From Platanthera guangdongensis (taxonomy: Eukaryota; Streptophyta; Magnoliopsida; Asparagales; Orchidaceae), in assembly GCA_039583875.1 (NCBI GenBank), contig CM077163.1, positions 228,338,646 to 228,402,645 on the forward strand: a DNA stretch of 64,000 nt. The letters run 5' to 3'. A program made the translations under genes and the position numbers. Below are positions 42,410 through 53,829 of this stretch, piece after piece (the first letter of the stretch is position 1; every line of letters begins with the position of its first letter). The notes below the pieces were generated by a model, which saw nothing but the letters and a program-made list of their open reading frames with translations, searched no databases and was not told where the DNA came from.

Positions 42410-45400
42410 TTGCAGGAAAATCCAAGTGGCCATACCCCTACATGGTACTTGGATAGTGGATGTTCCAGACACATGACTGGAACTAGGGGACTACTGAAGG
42501 ACTACATCCCAATCAAAAATGGTCCAAAGGTGACCTTTGGTGGTTCTGAAAAAAGAATCATCAAAGGGTTTGGTAACATTTCTTCTAACCTTGTTACCAT
42601 TACTCAAGTGGCTTATGTTAAAGGTTTGAAACATAACCTCATTAATATAAGTCAATTAAGTGATGTAGGGTATGACATCTCATTTGTTAAAAATGGTTGT
42701 CATATCAAGAGGTCAAGTGATCAAAAGATCATTTTGACAGGTTATAGGAAGAGAAATGTCTATTGTTTAGACATTATGGTTGAGAACAATAGTTCTCCAG
42801 TTTGTCTTGTAGCTGATGAGACAGTCTCTCAATGTGTCAAGTGGCACAAGAGGCTTGCTCATCTTAATTACAAGACTATTGGCAAACTCTTTAGTAAAGA
42901 GTTAGTGAGGAATGGTCCTCAAGTTAAGTGTGTCAAAGATGGCATTTGCTCAGCTTGTCAAAAGGGCAAGCAGACTAAATCCACCTTTAGAAGCATTGAC
43001 AACAAGGATGCTGTGAGGTGTTTATACCTCTTGCATATGGATCTATTTGGTCCAATGCCAGTTCACAGCTTAGGTAGGAAGGTCTACACCTTTGTAGTTG
43101 TTGATGACTACTCAAGGTTTTCCTGGGTGTTCTTCTTAAAGCAGAAATCTGAAACACCTAGTGTCTTCCACAGTTTTGTTAGGCAAATTCAGAATGAATT
43201 GAACTGTACAGTGGTCAAAATTAGAAGTGACCATGGTACAGAGTTTCAATCTGAAAGCATGACAAAATTATGTGAAGACTATGGGATATTTCAAGAATTC
43301 TCTTCACCTAGAACACCTCAGCAAAATGGCATTGCTGAAAGGAAAAATAGAACCTTGATAGAGGCTGGTAGAACCCTATTAAGTGATTCATCACTGCCAG
43401 AATATTTCTGGGCTGAAGCAGTAAACACTGCATGCCATGTGATAAATAGGGCTACCATCACTAAAAGGTTAAACAAGACCCCCTATGAAGTAGTGAAAGG
43501 CAGGAAACCAAATCTATCCTATTTCAGGATTTTTGGTTGTAAATGCTTCATACTTAACAATGGGAAGTCTTACTTAACTAAGTTTGCTGCCAAATCCCAA
43601 GAGGGAGTGTTTGTTGGGTACAGCAGTAATAGTAAGGCTTATAGAGTCTACAACTTGACTACACAAGTTGTAGAGGAGTCTGTGCATGTAGTTTTTGATG
43701 AGACACTTCTTATTAACAATGAGTTGTCTAGTAGTGTGTGCAGCCCCACAGGTCTTTCTAAGAAGATGGACAAGCTAACCATGGAAGATGTACCTGCTGC
43801 AAGACAGCAAGTAGAAGAAGATGGCTTATGTCCAGGGGGAGAACTACATGTACCAGGAGCTGAAGAAGTTCAAGGAACTCAGCATGATGAAGATGCTGAA
43901 GAAGTACAACCAGAAGTAAGGATGCCTCCAGCCAACAGGCATCTAAGAGATCATCCAGTGGAGCTGATCATTGGAGATCCAAGACAAGGTGTTCAGACAA
44001 GGAGCAGAAATCAGAATGCTGCAGTATATTCAAGTTTTCTGTCTCAAATAGAACCAAAGAAATTTGAAGAAGCAATACAAGATCCACAGTGGACTGAAGC
44101 TATGCAGGAAGAGCTAAACCAGTTCAAGAGGTGCAAGGTTTGGGACTTAGTTCCTAAGCCTAAAGATCACAATGTGATAGGAACAAAGTGGATCTACAGA
44201 AACAAGTTAGATGAACAAGGAGTCATCATTAAGAATAAGGCAAGACTGGTTGCAAAAGGATATAGGCAAGAAGAAGGTATTGATTTTGATCAAACCTTTG
44301 CTCCAGTAGCCAGACTGGAAGCCATCAGGATGTTCTTGGCCTATGCAACCTACCAAGGATTCAAAGTATACCAAATGGATGTGAAGTCAGCATTCCTTAA
44401 TGGTAATTTAAAAGAAGAAGTATATGTGGAGCAGCCTTCAGGTTTTGTTGATCCTACTCTTCCACATTATGTCTATAGACTTAGGAAAGCATTGTATGGG
44501 TTAAAGCAAGCTCCTAGAGCTTGGTATGAAACCCTATCTAGTTTCCTCATTGAGAACAAGTTCACAAGGGGGAAAATAGATAAGACTCTATTCCTTAGGG
44601 AATCTAGAGGCAAAGTAATACTTGTCCAAATATATGTAGATGACATTATATTTGGGTCTACTGAAAGTAGCCTTTGCAAAAAGTTTGCAAAGCTTATGCA
44701 AAGTCAATTTGAAATGAGTAGTATGGGAGAACTGAAGTTTTTCTTGGGTCTCCAAGTTAAACAGACTGAAAGTGGCTTGTCCATATGTCAGTCAAAGTTC
44801 ACCCTAGAACTCATAAGGAAATATGGTATGGATTCCTCCAGTACCATGAAGACTCCTATGGGGTCAAGTATGTCTCTAAGCAAGGATGATGCAGGGAAAC
44901 CTGTGGATGAAACCTTGTATAGAGGGATAGTTGGCTCCCTACTATACTTGACTGCAAGTAGGCCTGACATTATGTATGCTACATGTGTTTGTGCCAGGTA
45001 TCAAGCCTGCCCCAAAGAATCTCACTTGACTGCAGTCAAGAGAATCTTGAGATATCTAAAGGGCACACCTTATCTAGGCCTCTGGTACCCTAGGAATGGA
45101 GATTTTGATCTAACAGGCTATTCAGATGCAGACTTTGCAGGATGCAAAGAAGATAGAAAAAGCACAACTGGATCCTGTCAATTCCTAGGTGGAAGACTCA
45201 TTTCATGGAGTAGTAAGAAGCAAACCAGTGTGGCCATCTCCACAGCTGAGTCAGAATATGTAGCTGCAGGAAGTTGCTGTGCTCAACTTCTGTGGATTCA
45301 ACATCAGCTAGAAGACTATGGATGTCAGGTAAGTAGAACTCCACTTTATTGTGATTCTACAAGTGCTATTTCCATAGCTAATAACCCTGTATCACATAGT

Positions 45401-45577
45401 AGAACTAAACATATTGAGATAAAATATCACTTTCTTAGGGAGCATGTAGAAAGAAATGATATTGCACTTGAATATGTTAAAACAGATAATCAGATAGCTG
45501 ATATGTTTACTAAGCCCTTAGAAGAAGCTAAGTTTAATAGGTTCAAAATTGAACTAGGTATGATAAATTTAGACTAA
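42410..45577 (+). CDS. Element G pol polyprotein, intact (protease, integrase, RT, RNase H)
   Basis: One open frame of 1055 codons. Protease site [13 protein letters not shown] at residues 12-24 (D-S-G intact). Pre-integrase zinc region at about 143-187 ([17 protein letters not shown]). Integrase core at about 205-330 ([36 protein letters not shown] present). Reverse transcriptase at about 575-825 ([39 protein letters not shown]). RNase H at about 900-1035 ([64 protein letters not shown]). All catalytic motifs look intact. Together these copy element RNA into DNA and integrate it. The first ATG lies only a few codons before the protease, consistent with expression by readthrough or by a separate start. 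Confidence 0.95.
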   Translation: MQENPSGHTPTWYLDSGCSRHMTGTRGLLKDYIPIKNGPKVTFGGSEKRIIKGFGNISSNLVTITQVAYVKGLKHNLINISQLSDVGYDISFVKNGCHIKRSSDQKIILTGYRKRNVYCLDIMVENNSSPVCLVADETVSQCVKWHKRLAHLNYKTIGKLFSKELVRNGPQVKCVKDGICSACQKGKQTKSTFRSIDNKDAVRCLYLLHMDLFGPMPVHSLGRKVYTFVVVDDYSRFSWVFFLKQKSETPSVFHSFVRQIQNELNCTVVKIRSDHGTEFQSESMTKLCEDYGIFQEFSSPRTPQQNGIAERKNRTLIEAGRTLLSDSSLPEYFWAEAVNTACHVINRATITKRLNKTPYEVVKGRKPNLSYFRIFGCKCFILNNGKSYLTKFAAKSQEGVFVGYSSNSKAYRVYNLTTQVVEESVHVVFDETLLINNELSSSVCSPTGLSKKMDKLTMEDVPAARQQVEEDGLCPGGELHVPGAEEVQGTQHDEDAEEVQPEVRMPPANRHLRDHPVELIIGDPRQGVQTRSRNQNAAVYSSFLSQIEPKKFEEAIQDPQWTEAMQEELNQFKRCKVWDLVPKPKDHNVIGTKWIYRNKLDEQGVIIKNKARLVAKGYRQEEGIDFDQTFAPVARLEAIRMFLAYATYQGFKVYQMDVKSAFLNGNLKEEVYVEQPSGFVDPTLPHYVYRLRKALYGLKQAPRAWYETLSSFLIENKFTRGKIDKTLFLRESRGKVILVQIYVDDIIFGSTESSLCKKFAKLMQSQFEMSSMGELKFFLGLQVKQTESGLSICQSKFTLELIRKYGMDSSSTMKTPMGSSMSLSKDDAGKPVDETLYRGIVGSLLYLTASRPDIMYATCVCARYQACPKESHLTAVKRILRYLKGTPYLGLWYPRNGDFDLTGYSDADFAGCKEDRKSTTGSCQFLGGRLISWSSKKQTSVAISTAESEYVAAGSCCAQLLWIQHQLEDYGCQVSRTPLYCDSTSAISIANNPVSHSRTKHIEIKYHFLREHVERNDIALEYVKTDNQIADMFTKPLEEAKFNRFKIELGMINLD

Positions 45578-45608
45578 GTATACAGAACAAAAATTGGCTA
45601 AGTAAAAA

Positions 45609-46060
45609 GGTGTCGACACATAGACAAGTCTATGTCGACACAGAATAGTAAGTGTCGACACTTCAGGAAAATGGTGTCGACACATCTAGGAAGTTAGTGT
45701 CGACACTTCAGAATGTTAGTGTCGACACATGTCGAGTAGGTGTCGACACATCCAATAAAGTGTCGACACTTAAGTTTTACTCAGAATTTTTCTAAGTAAA
45801 GTCTCGACACATGTCGAGTATAGTGGTGTCGACACTTATTGACAGTGTCGACACATAAAATCTGTTGACTAAATTTGTGTCGACACATGAGTGTCGAGAC
45901 ATTATAAGTCAGTGTCGACACTTATTGACAGTGTCGACACATCATTAGAAATTCATCCCGCCTGTTCGTCTTCAAACAAGAAAGGTATAAATAGGGTTCT
46001 GTCTTTGATTGTCGACACACTTTCAAAGTTTCGAGACCTAAACTCTTGTGTCGACATTTC
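45609..46060 (+). repeat. Second GTGTCGACAC array, between pol and third ORF
   Basis: Twelve exact copies of GTGTCGACAC and several variants (ATGTCGACAC, TCTCGACAC, GTGTCGAGAC, GTGTCGACAT) lie in about 340-450 bp. Additional ATGTCGAGTA units accompany them. The array ends just before the ATG of the third ORF at 46092 and so could act as its promoter or leader. Confidence 0.9.
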
Positions 46061-46091
46061 TCTCATCTCAAGACTAATTCTCAAAACCCTA

Positions 46092-48887
46092 ATGGCTCCC
46101 AAGCTGGAAGAGAACGTAAACGAAGGCTATGAGCTTGTGCGAGGCGCATTTGACGACAGCGACCAAGAAATCAAATCAGTGCTAACCCTAATTGCCAATT
46201 CAGGATTAGAGTTCTTGGTTTCAGAACCAACGAAAATATGGAAGAAGGAAGTCATTGAATTTCTCTCTGGCGCGTCTGTAGATGACTCAGGCTACAGGAT
46301 TAAGTCAAGGGTGCATGGCACCAAGGTCAAAATTTCACCCAAGTCTTTAAGGAAGGTACTTCAGCTACCTAAAGTTCAAGGTGAAGAGGAAGTAACTGCT
46401 TCTAAGACCAGGGAAGCTCTTACTTGGTGTGGACTGGATCCAAAGATGAAGGTGGGATCAGTCTTTAACAGAAAAGGTATGAATTATCAAGGCAAGTTCT
46501 TGTCTGAAATAGTGGGCAAGGTAATACTGAGCAAGCCAGGAGGACATGACAGGGTGTCTGCCTCCATGTTTGAAGTCATGATCAGAATCATCTTCACTCT
46601 GAAAACAGATTGGTCAATAGTGGTTTATGAGAAAGTAAAAGAAAGCCTGAAGAAGCCCAATCTGGGCAGGATACTAAGTCTCTACCTGGCTGGATCAATT
46701 CCAGAGGTAATGAGCACTGCTGCAGGAACTAAGATCAATCATATGAGGAGAATGGACTCAAGGATATTCTCTAGATGGGAAAGGGTGCTGGTGTCAAAGG
46801 AATTGACCACCCCTGAAAAGCAAGCTTCTAAGAAAGACTCTCCTCCCAGGAAGAAGAGGAAGACTGCTGCTGTGCCTCAAGAGTCCTCCAGCAGCTCAGG
46901 CAGTGAAGAACATGTGGTCTTCACTCCTGAAAGTCCAGTTGATGTGGCTGCAGAGAAGACACCTGCTCCTCAGGAAGCAGCTGACATCCAGGGGGAGCTT
47001 CCAGGTGTAGCAGAACCATCTACACTGGAGAGTGAACAAGCCACCCTCCTCATTCAAGAGGTACTTGTTGATCTTAATACTTTGAATTTTTCTATAACAA
47101 ATTCTGATTTGTCTGATGACCATCAGCCAACTCAGCAAGCACACCAAGAACCAGATGTTGTTCTTCCAGACACATCTGTTGTGATACCTGATAAAGTGGT
47201 TGAAGAACCAAGTACATCTCCTGCACAATCTCCACCAGAATATACCATGGAAGATCTATTTCTGAATTTAGAACAGGATGATTTTGATATGGAAAAGAAT
47301 GATGCTGATACAGTAAAGAATGCTGCTACTGAGGGGGAGAACATAGAAGTTGTGGAAGAGCCTATAAGGCTAGATACTGAGAAGGCACAAGATGTGCATA
47401 CTGACAAACAATCCAGCCCTAAGGATAGGGTGGATATAGCCAGTACATCAGACTCTGAAGATGATGAAGCTGAGCAAGCTAAGAAAAAGAAGTTCTTTGT
47501 TTTCAAAAGAAGAAGCCAGAGCTATAAGAAGGCTCTCCAAACAGTTGCTCAACATTCCTTAGTTCAACAAGCTCCATCCACTGATTACAGTGCTCTATTG
47601 CTTGCCTTGCAAATCAAGATGGATGAACAAAGGAAAGCTTTAGAAACTTATGTTGATGAAGGGCACAAAGCACTACAATCTGATCTGGGCCAGGAAATCA
47701 AGTCAATAAGGTTTGAAATGAACCTTAATAAAAGGGAAATGACTGATTGTTTTACCAAGGGTGCTCATGCAGTAGTCTATCTGGCTAAACATCAAGAAAC
47801 CATCAAAGAGAAAGTGGATGATATAGCACTAAAGCAAGGCTATGTGCTGGAGAATCAGTTAAGGATGAATGATAATTTGACTGCATCTCACAATGCAATA
47901 GTCACAGAACTCAAGAATAAATCAGATGAACCTTCCACTTCCTCTGCTGCTGCCAAAGCTGATTTTGATAAACTCTTTCAAGCAGAGATTGCTGCTGTAC
48001 AGACTGCCATAAAAGATTCTCAGAAGGTCATTTCAGAACAGCTTACAAAGCTTAGACCTTTCTTTAAAGAGGGCATCAGGTATTTGGATAGCCAAATCAG
48101 ATTCCAGAAAGATGATGTGAGAGATCATGTAGCCCAAGAAGTCATAAAGGGGGAGAGAGTGTTAGTCAAGGCCAGTTCTGAACATGCAAAATGGATATCA
48201 AATTCCATCAGGGCTACACTGGGCTATCCTCCCCTTTGTGATGATGACAATGTAGCTGACTCTGGCATTCAGGGCACATATCTTGGAGGTGAGCAACAAG
48301 CAGTGGCTGATGTAATCTATCCACCTCCAGACTTTGACATGATTCATGCAGATATAAGCACAATGTATAGTCCACCTGCTGGCAAGCCTAATATTATTCT
48401 GGAAAAGGTTGTTCAACCTATCACAGCTGCAATGCAAGAGGCTTTGGACAAGGAAGAAGAAACTAGGCTGTCAAAGAAGAAGTTTAGGGAAATTGCTGAG
48501 CAAAAGCCAGATTTTGAACAGTGGAGCCCTACTTCTAGGAACATAATTCTTACAGCCTGGAAAGCAGCCAAGGACAATGCCCATGAGAGGAACAAGTGGT
48601 TCTCAGAGGCTGAATGGAGAAAGCATGAGAGTAGGCAGGAAGCAATTGTCCAATATAGAAGGAAGGCTAAGTTAGGAAAGCTACCTCCAACAGCTGTGGA
48701 GCCTAGCAAGTACTTTCCTAAGCCCTATCATTATTTTGAAAGACAAAAGATCAAGGCTGAAGAACAGAAGAAGAAGGACTCTAAAGGGAAGAAGACTGCT
48801 GAAGCTGAGCCTGCTGCTGCTGCTGCTGTGAAAGCTCAAGTTAAAGCTGGAAAAGGCATTGTTATTAAAGAACCTGATCAGCACTAG
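46092..48887 (+). CDS. Element G third ORF (931 codons), plant-transposon-protein-like
   Basis: The ATG at 46092 (MAPKLEENVNEGYELV) follows the array; the frame is open upstream but only through repeat sequence. Residues about 20-240 form a globular part (KIWKKEVIEFLSGASVDD, ISPKSLRKVLQLP, FLSEIVGKVILSK, ILSLYLAGSIPEVM) that resembles the 'putative plant transposon protein' domain found beside many plant retroelements. A basic nuclear-signal-like PPRKKRKT follows at about 250. Then come a long acidic, Ser/Pro-rich stretch, coiled-coil-like segments at about 500-720 and a Lys-rich C-terminus with an Ala run. No signal peptide or membrane segment, so it is not an envelope. Element I has a homologue at 61119-64000. 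The function is unknown; conservation as a long open frame suggests a role in the element's cycle. Confidence 0.8.
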   Translation: MAPKLEENVNEGYELVRGAFDDSDQEIKSVLTLIANSGLEFLVSEPTKIWKKEVIEFLSGASVDDSGYRIKSRVHGTKVKISPKSLRKVLQLPKVQGEEEVTASKTREALTWCGLDPKMKVGSVFNRKGMNYQGKFLSEIVGKVILSKPGGHDRVSASMFEVMIRIIFTLKTDWSIVVYEKVKESLKKPNLGRILSLYLAGSIPEVMSTAAGTKINHMRRMDSRIFSRWERVLVSKELTTPEKQASKKDSPPRKKRKTAAVPQESSSSSGSEEHVVFTPESPVDVAAEKTPAPQEAADIQGELPGVAEPSTLESEQATLLIQEVLVDLNTLNFSITNSDLSDDHQPTQQAHQEPDVVLPDTSVVIPDKVVEEPSTSPAQSPPEYTMEDLFLNLEQDDFDMEKNDADTVKNAATEGENIEVVEEPIRLDTEKAQDVHTDKQSSPKDRVDIASTSDSEDDEAEQAKKKKFFVFKRRSQSYKKALQTVAQHSLVQQAPSTDYSALLLALQIKMDEQRKALETYVDEGHKALQSDLGQEIKSIRFEMNLNKREMTDCFTKGAHAVVYLAKHQETIKEKVDDIALKQGYVLENQLRMNDNLTASHNAIVTELKNKSDEPSTSSAAAKADFDKLFQAEIAAVQTAIKDSQKVISEQLTKLRPFFKEGIRYLDSQIRFQKDDVRDHVAQEVIKGERVLVKASSEHAKWISNSIRATLGYPPLCDDDNVADSGIQGTYLGGEQQAVADVIYPPPDFDMIHADISTMYSPPAGKPNIILEKVVQPITAAMQEALDKEEETRLSKKKFREIAEQKPDFEQWSPTSRNIILTAWKAAKDNAHERNKWFSEAEWRKHESRQEAIVQYRRKAKLGKLPPTAVEPSKYFPKPYHYFERQKIKAEEQKKKDSKGKKTAEAEPAAAAAVKAQVKAGKGIVIKEPDQH

Positions 48888-49170
48888 ATTAGGAATTAAC
48901 TTGATGCTTGTTGTAATCTGTTGAGTGAAAAACATTGTAATACTTCATTGAAAATGTATAAGGAACATTATTGGAACAGTATATGATAAATATAGTATGA
49001 ATGTTCTGAAATATGTGTGTTTCTTAATTGTTCTGCAATGTTTAATAAGTATACATGTGTGCTTTATTACATGTTCAAGTTTACCCTGTTGTCATTTATA
49101 TGTTTTACATCATTTTGTAATTTTTAATTATGAGTGGTGTATATCATTGACTAAGGGTTATGACTTCTCC

Positions 49171-49184
49171 AAATAGGGGGAGAT
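49171..49184 (+). other. Polypurine tract of element G
   Basis: AAATAGGGGGAGAT abuts the 3' LTR. The same tract, AAATAGGGGGAGAT, precedes the LTR of element I on the minus strand (60948-60961). Confidence 0.85.
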
Positions 49185-51228
49185 TGTTGGGTACATTGGT
49201 CAAATGTACCTGATTTGAAGAAGCCTCACCTAACTCAATGATATACATCAGAATGTATTTGATGTTTGTTTGAGTTACTTGTGCAGGTTAGTTATACACT
49301 GGACTGAAGCTGAAAATTTCTAAGTCCATGTGTCGACACCCAGAGGGAAAGTGTCGACACTTGAGAAAGCTTGTGTCGACACCCAGACAAGCAGTGTCGA
49401 CACTTGGAGTCATTGTGTCGACACCTGGGAAGAAGTGTCGACACCAGTCAGAAAGTGTCGACACTTGGAGTTGTGTCGACACTCTGTGTAGAAGAATGCA
49501 GAAAAGCTGTGTCGACACTTGGCAGAAGTGTCGACACCTAGAAGAGCTGAGTCTACATCAGAAAGTGTCGACACTTGGAGTTGTGTCGACACTCAGCAAA
49601 ATTCTGCAGAGACTAAGTACAAGTGTCGACACTCAACACAATGTGTCGACACTCAATCAGCAGAGTCAAAATATGAAGAATGTGTCGACACTCAACACAA
49701 TGTGTCGACACACACTCAAAGGAGTCAACACTTGAAGATTGTGTCGACACTCAGCACAATGTGTCGACACATAACCAGAAGACTCAACACTTGAAGAAAG
49801 TGTCGACACAAGGAGCTGTGTCGACACTTAGCAAAGAACAGAAAAGTTGTAAAATATTCTAAGTACAAGTGTCGACACTAAAGGAATGTGTCGACACTCA
49901 GCTGAAGAAACAAGATTGAAGACTTGTGTCGACACCAAGAAGCAGTGTCGACACTTGACAATTTCAACACATGAAGATGTGTCAACACAAAGGAGATGTG
50001 TCGACACTTAGAAGAATACAGATAAAGAATGAAGTGCAAGTACTTGTGTCGACACTCAATTTCAGTGTCGACACATGCAGAAGAAACTGTGTCGAGACAT
50101 ACAAGGAATTGTGTCGACACCTTGTAGACTTGTGTCGACACTTACACAACATGTGTCGACACTTGGTCTATAAGTGTCGACACTTAAGAACAGAAAGTCT
50201 CGACACTAACTGACAGTTAGTGAGATTTCAAGAAGTGACTGGTTGACATGACAGCTGCCAATCCAGCCGGTCTACAGCAACTGTCAAAGAAGTCAAAAGT
50301 CTGTTATAAACCGGATCAGCCGGTTACCATAAAGGAAGCCTATAAATAGGCACCCACAGTTTACAAAAAAGTGGTTAAGTTGTTCACAATCATTACTTGT
50401 TGTGAGAATAATTGAAGTGGTTGATCAGATTAAATCAAGAAGTGATACATAGAGGATCAACACAAGAAGATCAGGCAGTCCAACTGCAGATCTAAGTAGT
50501 TGGAGAGAGAGAGCTCCAACCAAGGATTCAGTCTTTGGAACTAAGGCTGAGAAGAACAATTCAGAGTCATCTGGATTTCAAGAAGCAGAGATCAAGGATC
50601 AACTGCAGTAGATTCAGACTAATTCAGTTCTACTCAAGAAGCTTTGAAGAAAGCTAAGTCAGTTTGAATCAAGCTGAGTTCTTCCAAGAACTCTTCAAGA
50701 AACTCTCAACTCCTCTCATCCTTTCTGAGTTGTAGAGTTAGCATTTGTAATTTCTATTTTAAACTTGTAAGATCCATTGGATCTGAGTGATTGTAAGCCT
50801 ATTTTATAAAGGCTGAGGGTAGGGCTTGGTGCCTGAGTGTAGGAGTTGAAGAACTCTGAGTGTAGGCCTTAATTGGCTGAGTGTAGGCCTGAGTGGCTGA
50901 GTGTAGGCCTTTTGGCTGAGTGTAAGGCTTTGGGCCTGAGGTAGGAACCTTGTTGGGTTCTGAGCTAGTGGAGAAGTTTGGCCGAATCTAGTACACTGCT
51001 AGATAGGCGAAGGGGAAAAGTGGATGTACCCAAAGATTGGGGAACCACTATAAAATTAGTGTGTCTTCTGTGCTGTGCTGTGCTGTGAATTGAATGCTTA
51101 ATTTCTGTATTTGCTGTTAGCTGTAGTAATCAGTGAAAAACTGTTGTGCTGCCAAACAAAAGTCAAAAAAGGTTTAGGTCACCTATTCACCCCCCCCCCC
51201 TCTAGGTGTTTAGGTACCATATCTTTCA
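49185..51228 (+). repeat. 3' LTR of element G (2044 bp)
   Basis: Almost identical to the 5' LTR. One palindrome is mutated to GTGTCAACAC near 49979, leaving 31 exact copies at 49330-50183. TATA at 50341, C-loop hairpin at 51180-51208 with one more C. Confidence 0.95.
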
Positions 51229-51233
51229 CCAGT

Positions 51234-51997
51234 GGAGTAGAGCACTTCTTCCCTTCACCCATGCCGAACCGCTTCACAATGCGATCAATATACCCTTTCT
51301 GGCAAATGAGAACCCCGCACTCCTTCCTCTCCACTTCAAGACCGAGAAAGTGATGCAACTCTCCCAAGTCTTTCATCTCGAAGCGTATAACAAGCTCTAC
51401 CCTGAGCCTTGCTACTTCCCCCTCCGAATTCCCTGTGATGATCATGTCATCCACATACAGCAGGACCAAGACTTGTAGCTCCCCCTTCTTCTTGACAAAC
51501 AAGCTTGAATCTGAGTTGGAAGCAAGGCATCCAAAGAATTGCAAGTACTCTGCAATCTTCTCATACCACGCTCTAGGAGCTTGCTTCAACCCATAGAGAG
51601 CCTTCCTGAGTTTACAGACATAGTCCGGATGCTTTTCAGAGACAAAACCAAGCGGCTGATCCATGAAGATATCCTTGTCAATCTCTCCGTAAAGAAAGAC
51701 ATTCTTCACATCGAGTTGCCACAACCTACATCCCTTGTTAGCAGCCAAGGCGATCACCACTCTTACTGAAGTCATCTTTGCAACTGGACTGAATGTCTCC
51801 TCATAGTCTTCTCCATACTGCTGTGAGAATCCTTTAGCGACCAGGCGAGCCTTGGACCGATCAATGCTCCCATCAGTCTTCTTCTTCAACTTGTACACCC
51901 ACTTGCAAGTAACCGGAGTAATGCCATCAACCTTGGGCACAAGGTCCCAGGTTTCATTCTTCTTCAGAGCATCAATCTCTTCTTTCATGGCACCTTC
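51234..51997 (-). pseudogene. Element F reverse transcriptase, N-terminal part
   Basis: The minus-strand frame from MKEEIDALKKNETWDLVPK through WQLDVKNVFLYGEIDKDIF and [15 protein letters not shown] to LLYVDDMIITGN is open, with the YVDD motif intact. It is cut at the CCAGT duplication by element G and continues in frame at 38207. Its start is separated from the integrase frame only by an in-frame stop at about 51998-52000, at a place where related proteins carry a tryptophan. Confidence 0.88.
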
Positions 51998-53821
51998 TCA
52001 ATCCTTCACTCCAGTGGCCTCGTTGAAGTTTGCAGGCTCTCGCTCATCTAGAGGACCTGAAAAGAAGCAGGAGACAAAGCTCATTGCATTCCCATCACAG
52101 TACCGAGTCAGTGGCTTAACCATCCTCTTCGATCTCTGAAGGGTCGGCTCCTTGCTCACTGCTTCCGTTTCTTCTTCAGGCTCAACTCCTACCTGGGGCA
52201 AGCATTGAACAGTGCTCCCCCTGCTTCCTGAGCCAGAAGGCTCAGCCTCGGAGTTAGAAGCAACAGGAGCTGCTGGTGAAACAGCGAGCTCCTCTTCCAA
52301 GCCTTCAGCAGCCGCCACCGGTGCTTCATCAACCTTGCTACTTCCGGTTAGCTCAACCGAGCCACCTCCATATGACGTCAGCTCGTCAAAGACAACGTCT
52401 CTTGACACCACGAACTTCTTCGTCACAGGGTCCATGCATTTGCATCCCTTCTTCCGCTCATCGTAGCCAACAAAGACAAGCTTCCTTGCCTTCGCATCCA
52501 TCTTAATTCGTGAAGCATCCGGGACATGCACGTAGCAAGTTGAACCGAACACCCGAAGGTGTCCCACACTCGGCTTTTCCTTCAGCAACAGCTCAATAGG
52601 AGTCTTCATGTTGATAGGGCTGAGTGGCATCCGGTTGATGACATAAGCAACATAAGACATCCCTTCCGCCCAAAAGGACCTTGGAACATCTTTCGCATGA
52701 AGCCAGCATTTGCAGGTCTCCGTCAGATGACGGATCTTCCGCTCCGCTACCCCATTTTGTTGTGGAGTGTGAGCACAAGTAAGCTCCCGTTGGATCCCGT
52801 GCTTCCTGCAGAAGTTAGAAAACTCGGAGGAAACAAATTCACCCCTGTTATCAGTTCTAAGCTTCTTAATCCGCAAGCCAAGCCGGCCTTCTACCAACTC
52901 CTTAAACTCCACAAACAAACGGAAGGCTTCCGACTTCTCCTTTAAGAAGTACACCCAAGTATACCTTGAGTAGTCATCAACCAAGACAAGCATGTATCTG
53001 CTTCCACCAAGGCTGGCAGTAACCGTCGGTCCCATCAGGTCACTATGAATGCACTCCAATGGTTTCTTGCTCCTTGTTTGTGATTTATCAAACGGAAGGC
53101 GATGTGCCTTACCGTATTGACAGCCCGCGCAAACATGCCCGTCACCAAAGGAAGACAACTTAGACAACCCCTTCACCAAACTTCTACTAGCCATCGCCTT
53201 CAGCTTGTCTATGCCAACATGCCCCAGCCTCTCATGCCAGATAGCAGCGCTATCATTGGCCCTCATTCTATCAACATAAGAATTGGTGGCAAGAACAAAC
53301 AAGTTCTTCACCCTCCTCCCTACATGAGCAACATCAGCCTTCACCGCTGATACGTTGCGAAGGAACCTCACGTCTGTTGGCCCAAACAGAACGTGATAAC
53401 CAGCGTCCACCGCATTGGTCACCGAGAAGAGGTTTTTCTTCATGCCCGACACGTGATACGCACTCCTTAACGTGAGTGGCCCCTGATCACTACCCAAAGA
53501 CACGACCCCCTCTTTCTCTACTGCATAAACAGTATTATCAGCAGTGATAATAGCTTCATTACCTGAGTACGACTGCATGGAGGTGAACTTCGATTTGTAT
53601 CCGGTGAGGTGATGACCACACCTGGAGTCCACGATCCACTCGCCGTTGAAGTCCTCAGTAGACAAGGCCCGGACACAAGTGCCCGTCATAAAAGCTCCGC
53701 CCCATTCTGCATCTTCACTTCTCGAGCAAGCTTCCTCCTTTCCCGCAGCATGCCCAGGCTGTAGTTTGACCTTGCAGTCCCGCTTGAAGTGCCCTCGCTG
53801 ATGACACCGGTAGCAGTTCAA
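51998..53821 (-). pseudogene. Element F zinc knuckle, protease and integrase
   Basis: The open frame of 607 codons on the minus strand begins with a CCHC knuckle (CYRCHQRGHFKRDC, residues 3-16). A protease site WIVDSRCGHH follows, in which the family glycine is arginine. Next come the pre-integrase zinc region (WHERLGHVGIDKLKA, CAGCQYGK) and the integrase core (IHSDLMGPT, LRTDNRGEFVSSEF, HTPQQNGVAERKIRHL), then the linker. It ends at an in-frame stop before reverse transcriptase. Confidence 0.87.
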
Positions 53822-53829
53822 GTTCTTCT

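Larger units (their letters stand above)
38208..51228 (+). mobile_element. Element G: young SIRE/Maximus-like Copia with a third ORF
   Basis: LTRs of about 2.04 kb at 38208-40250 and 49185-51228 are flanked by a perfect duplication CCAGT (38203-38207 and 51229-51233). By eye they differ at only five substitutions and one C in a C-run (about 99.7% identity), so G is the most recent insertion in the window. The order is primer site, gag (with two frame breaks), a second CCHC frame, pol (1055 codons, intact), a palindrome array, a 931-codon third ORF, polypurine tract and 3' LTR: 13.0 kb in all. Size, large LTRs and an extra ORF after pol fit the SIRE/Maximus lineage. Confidence 0.95.

Noticed and set aside
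46092..48887. Third ORF of element G as an envelope gene
   Set aside because: No signal peptide, transmembrane segment or furin-like site is visible. The N-terminal block resembles the plant transposon protein family instead.
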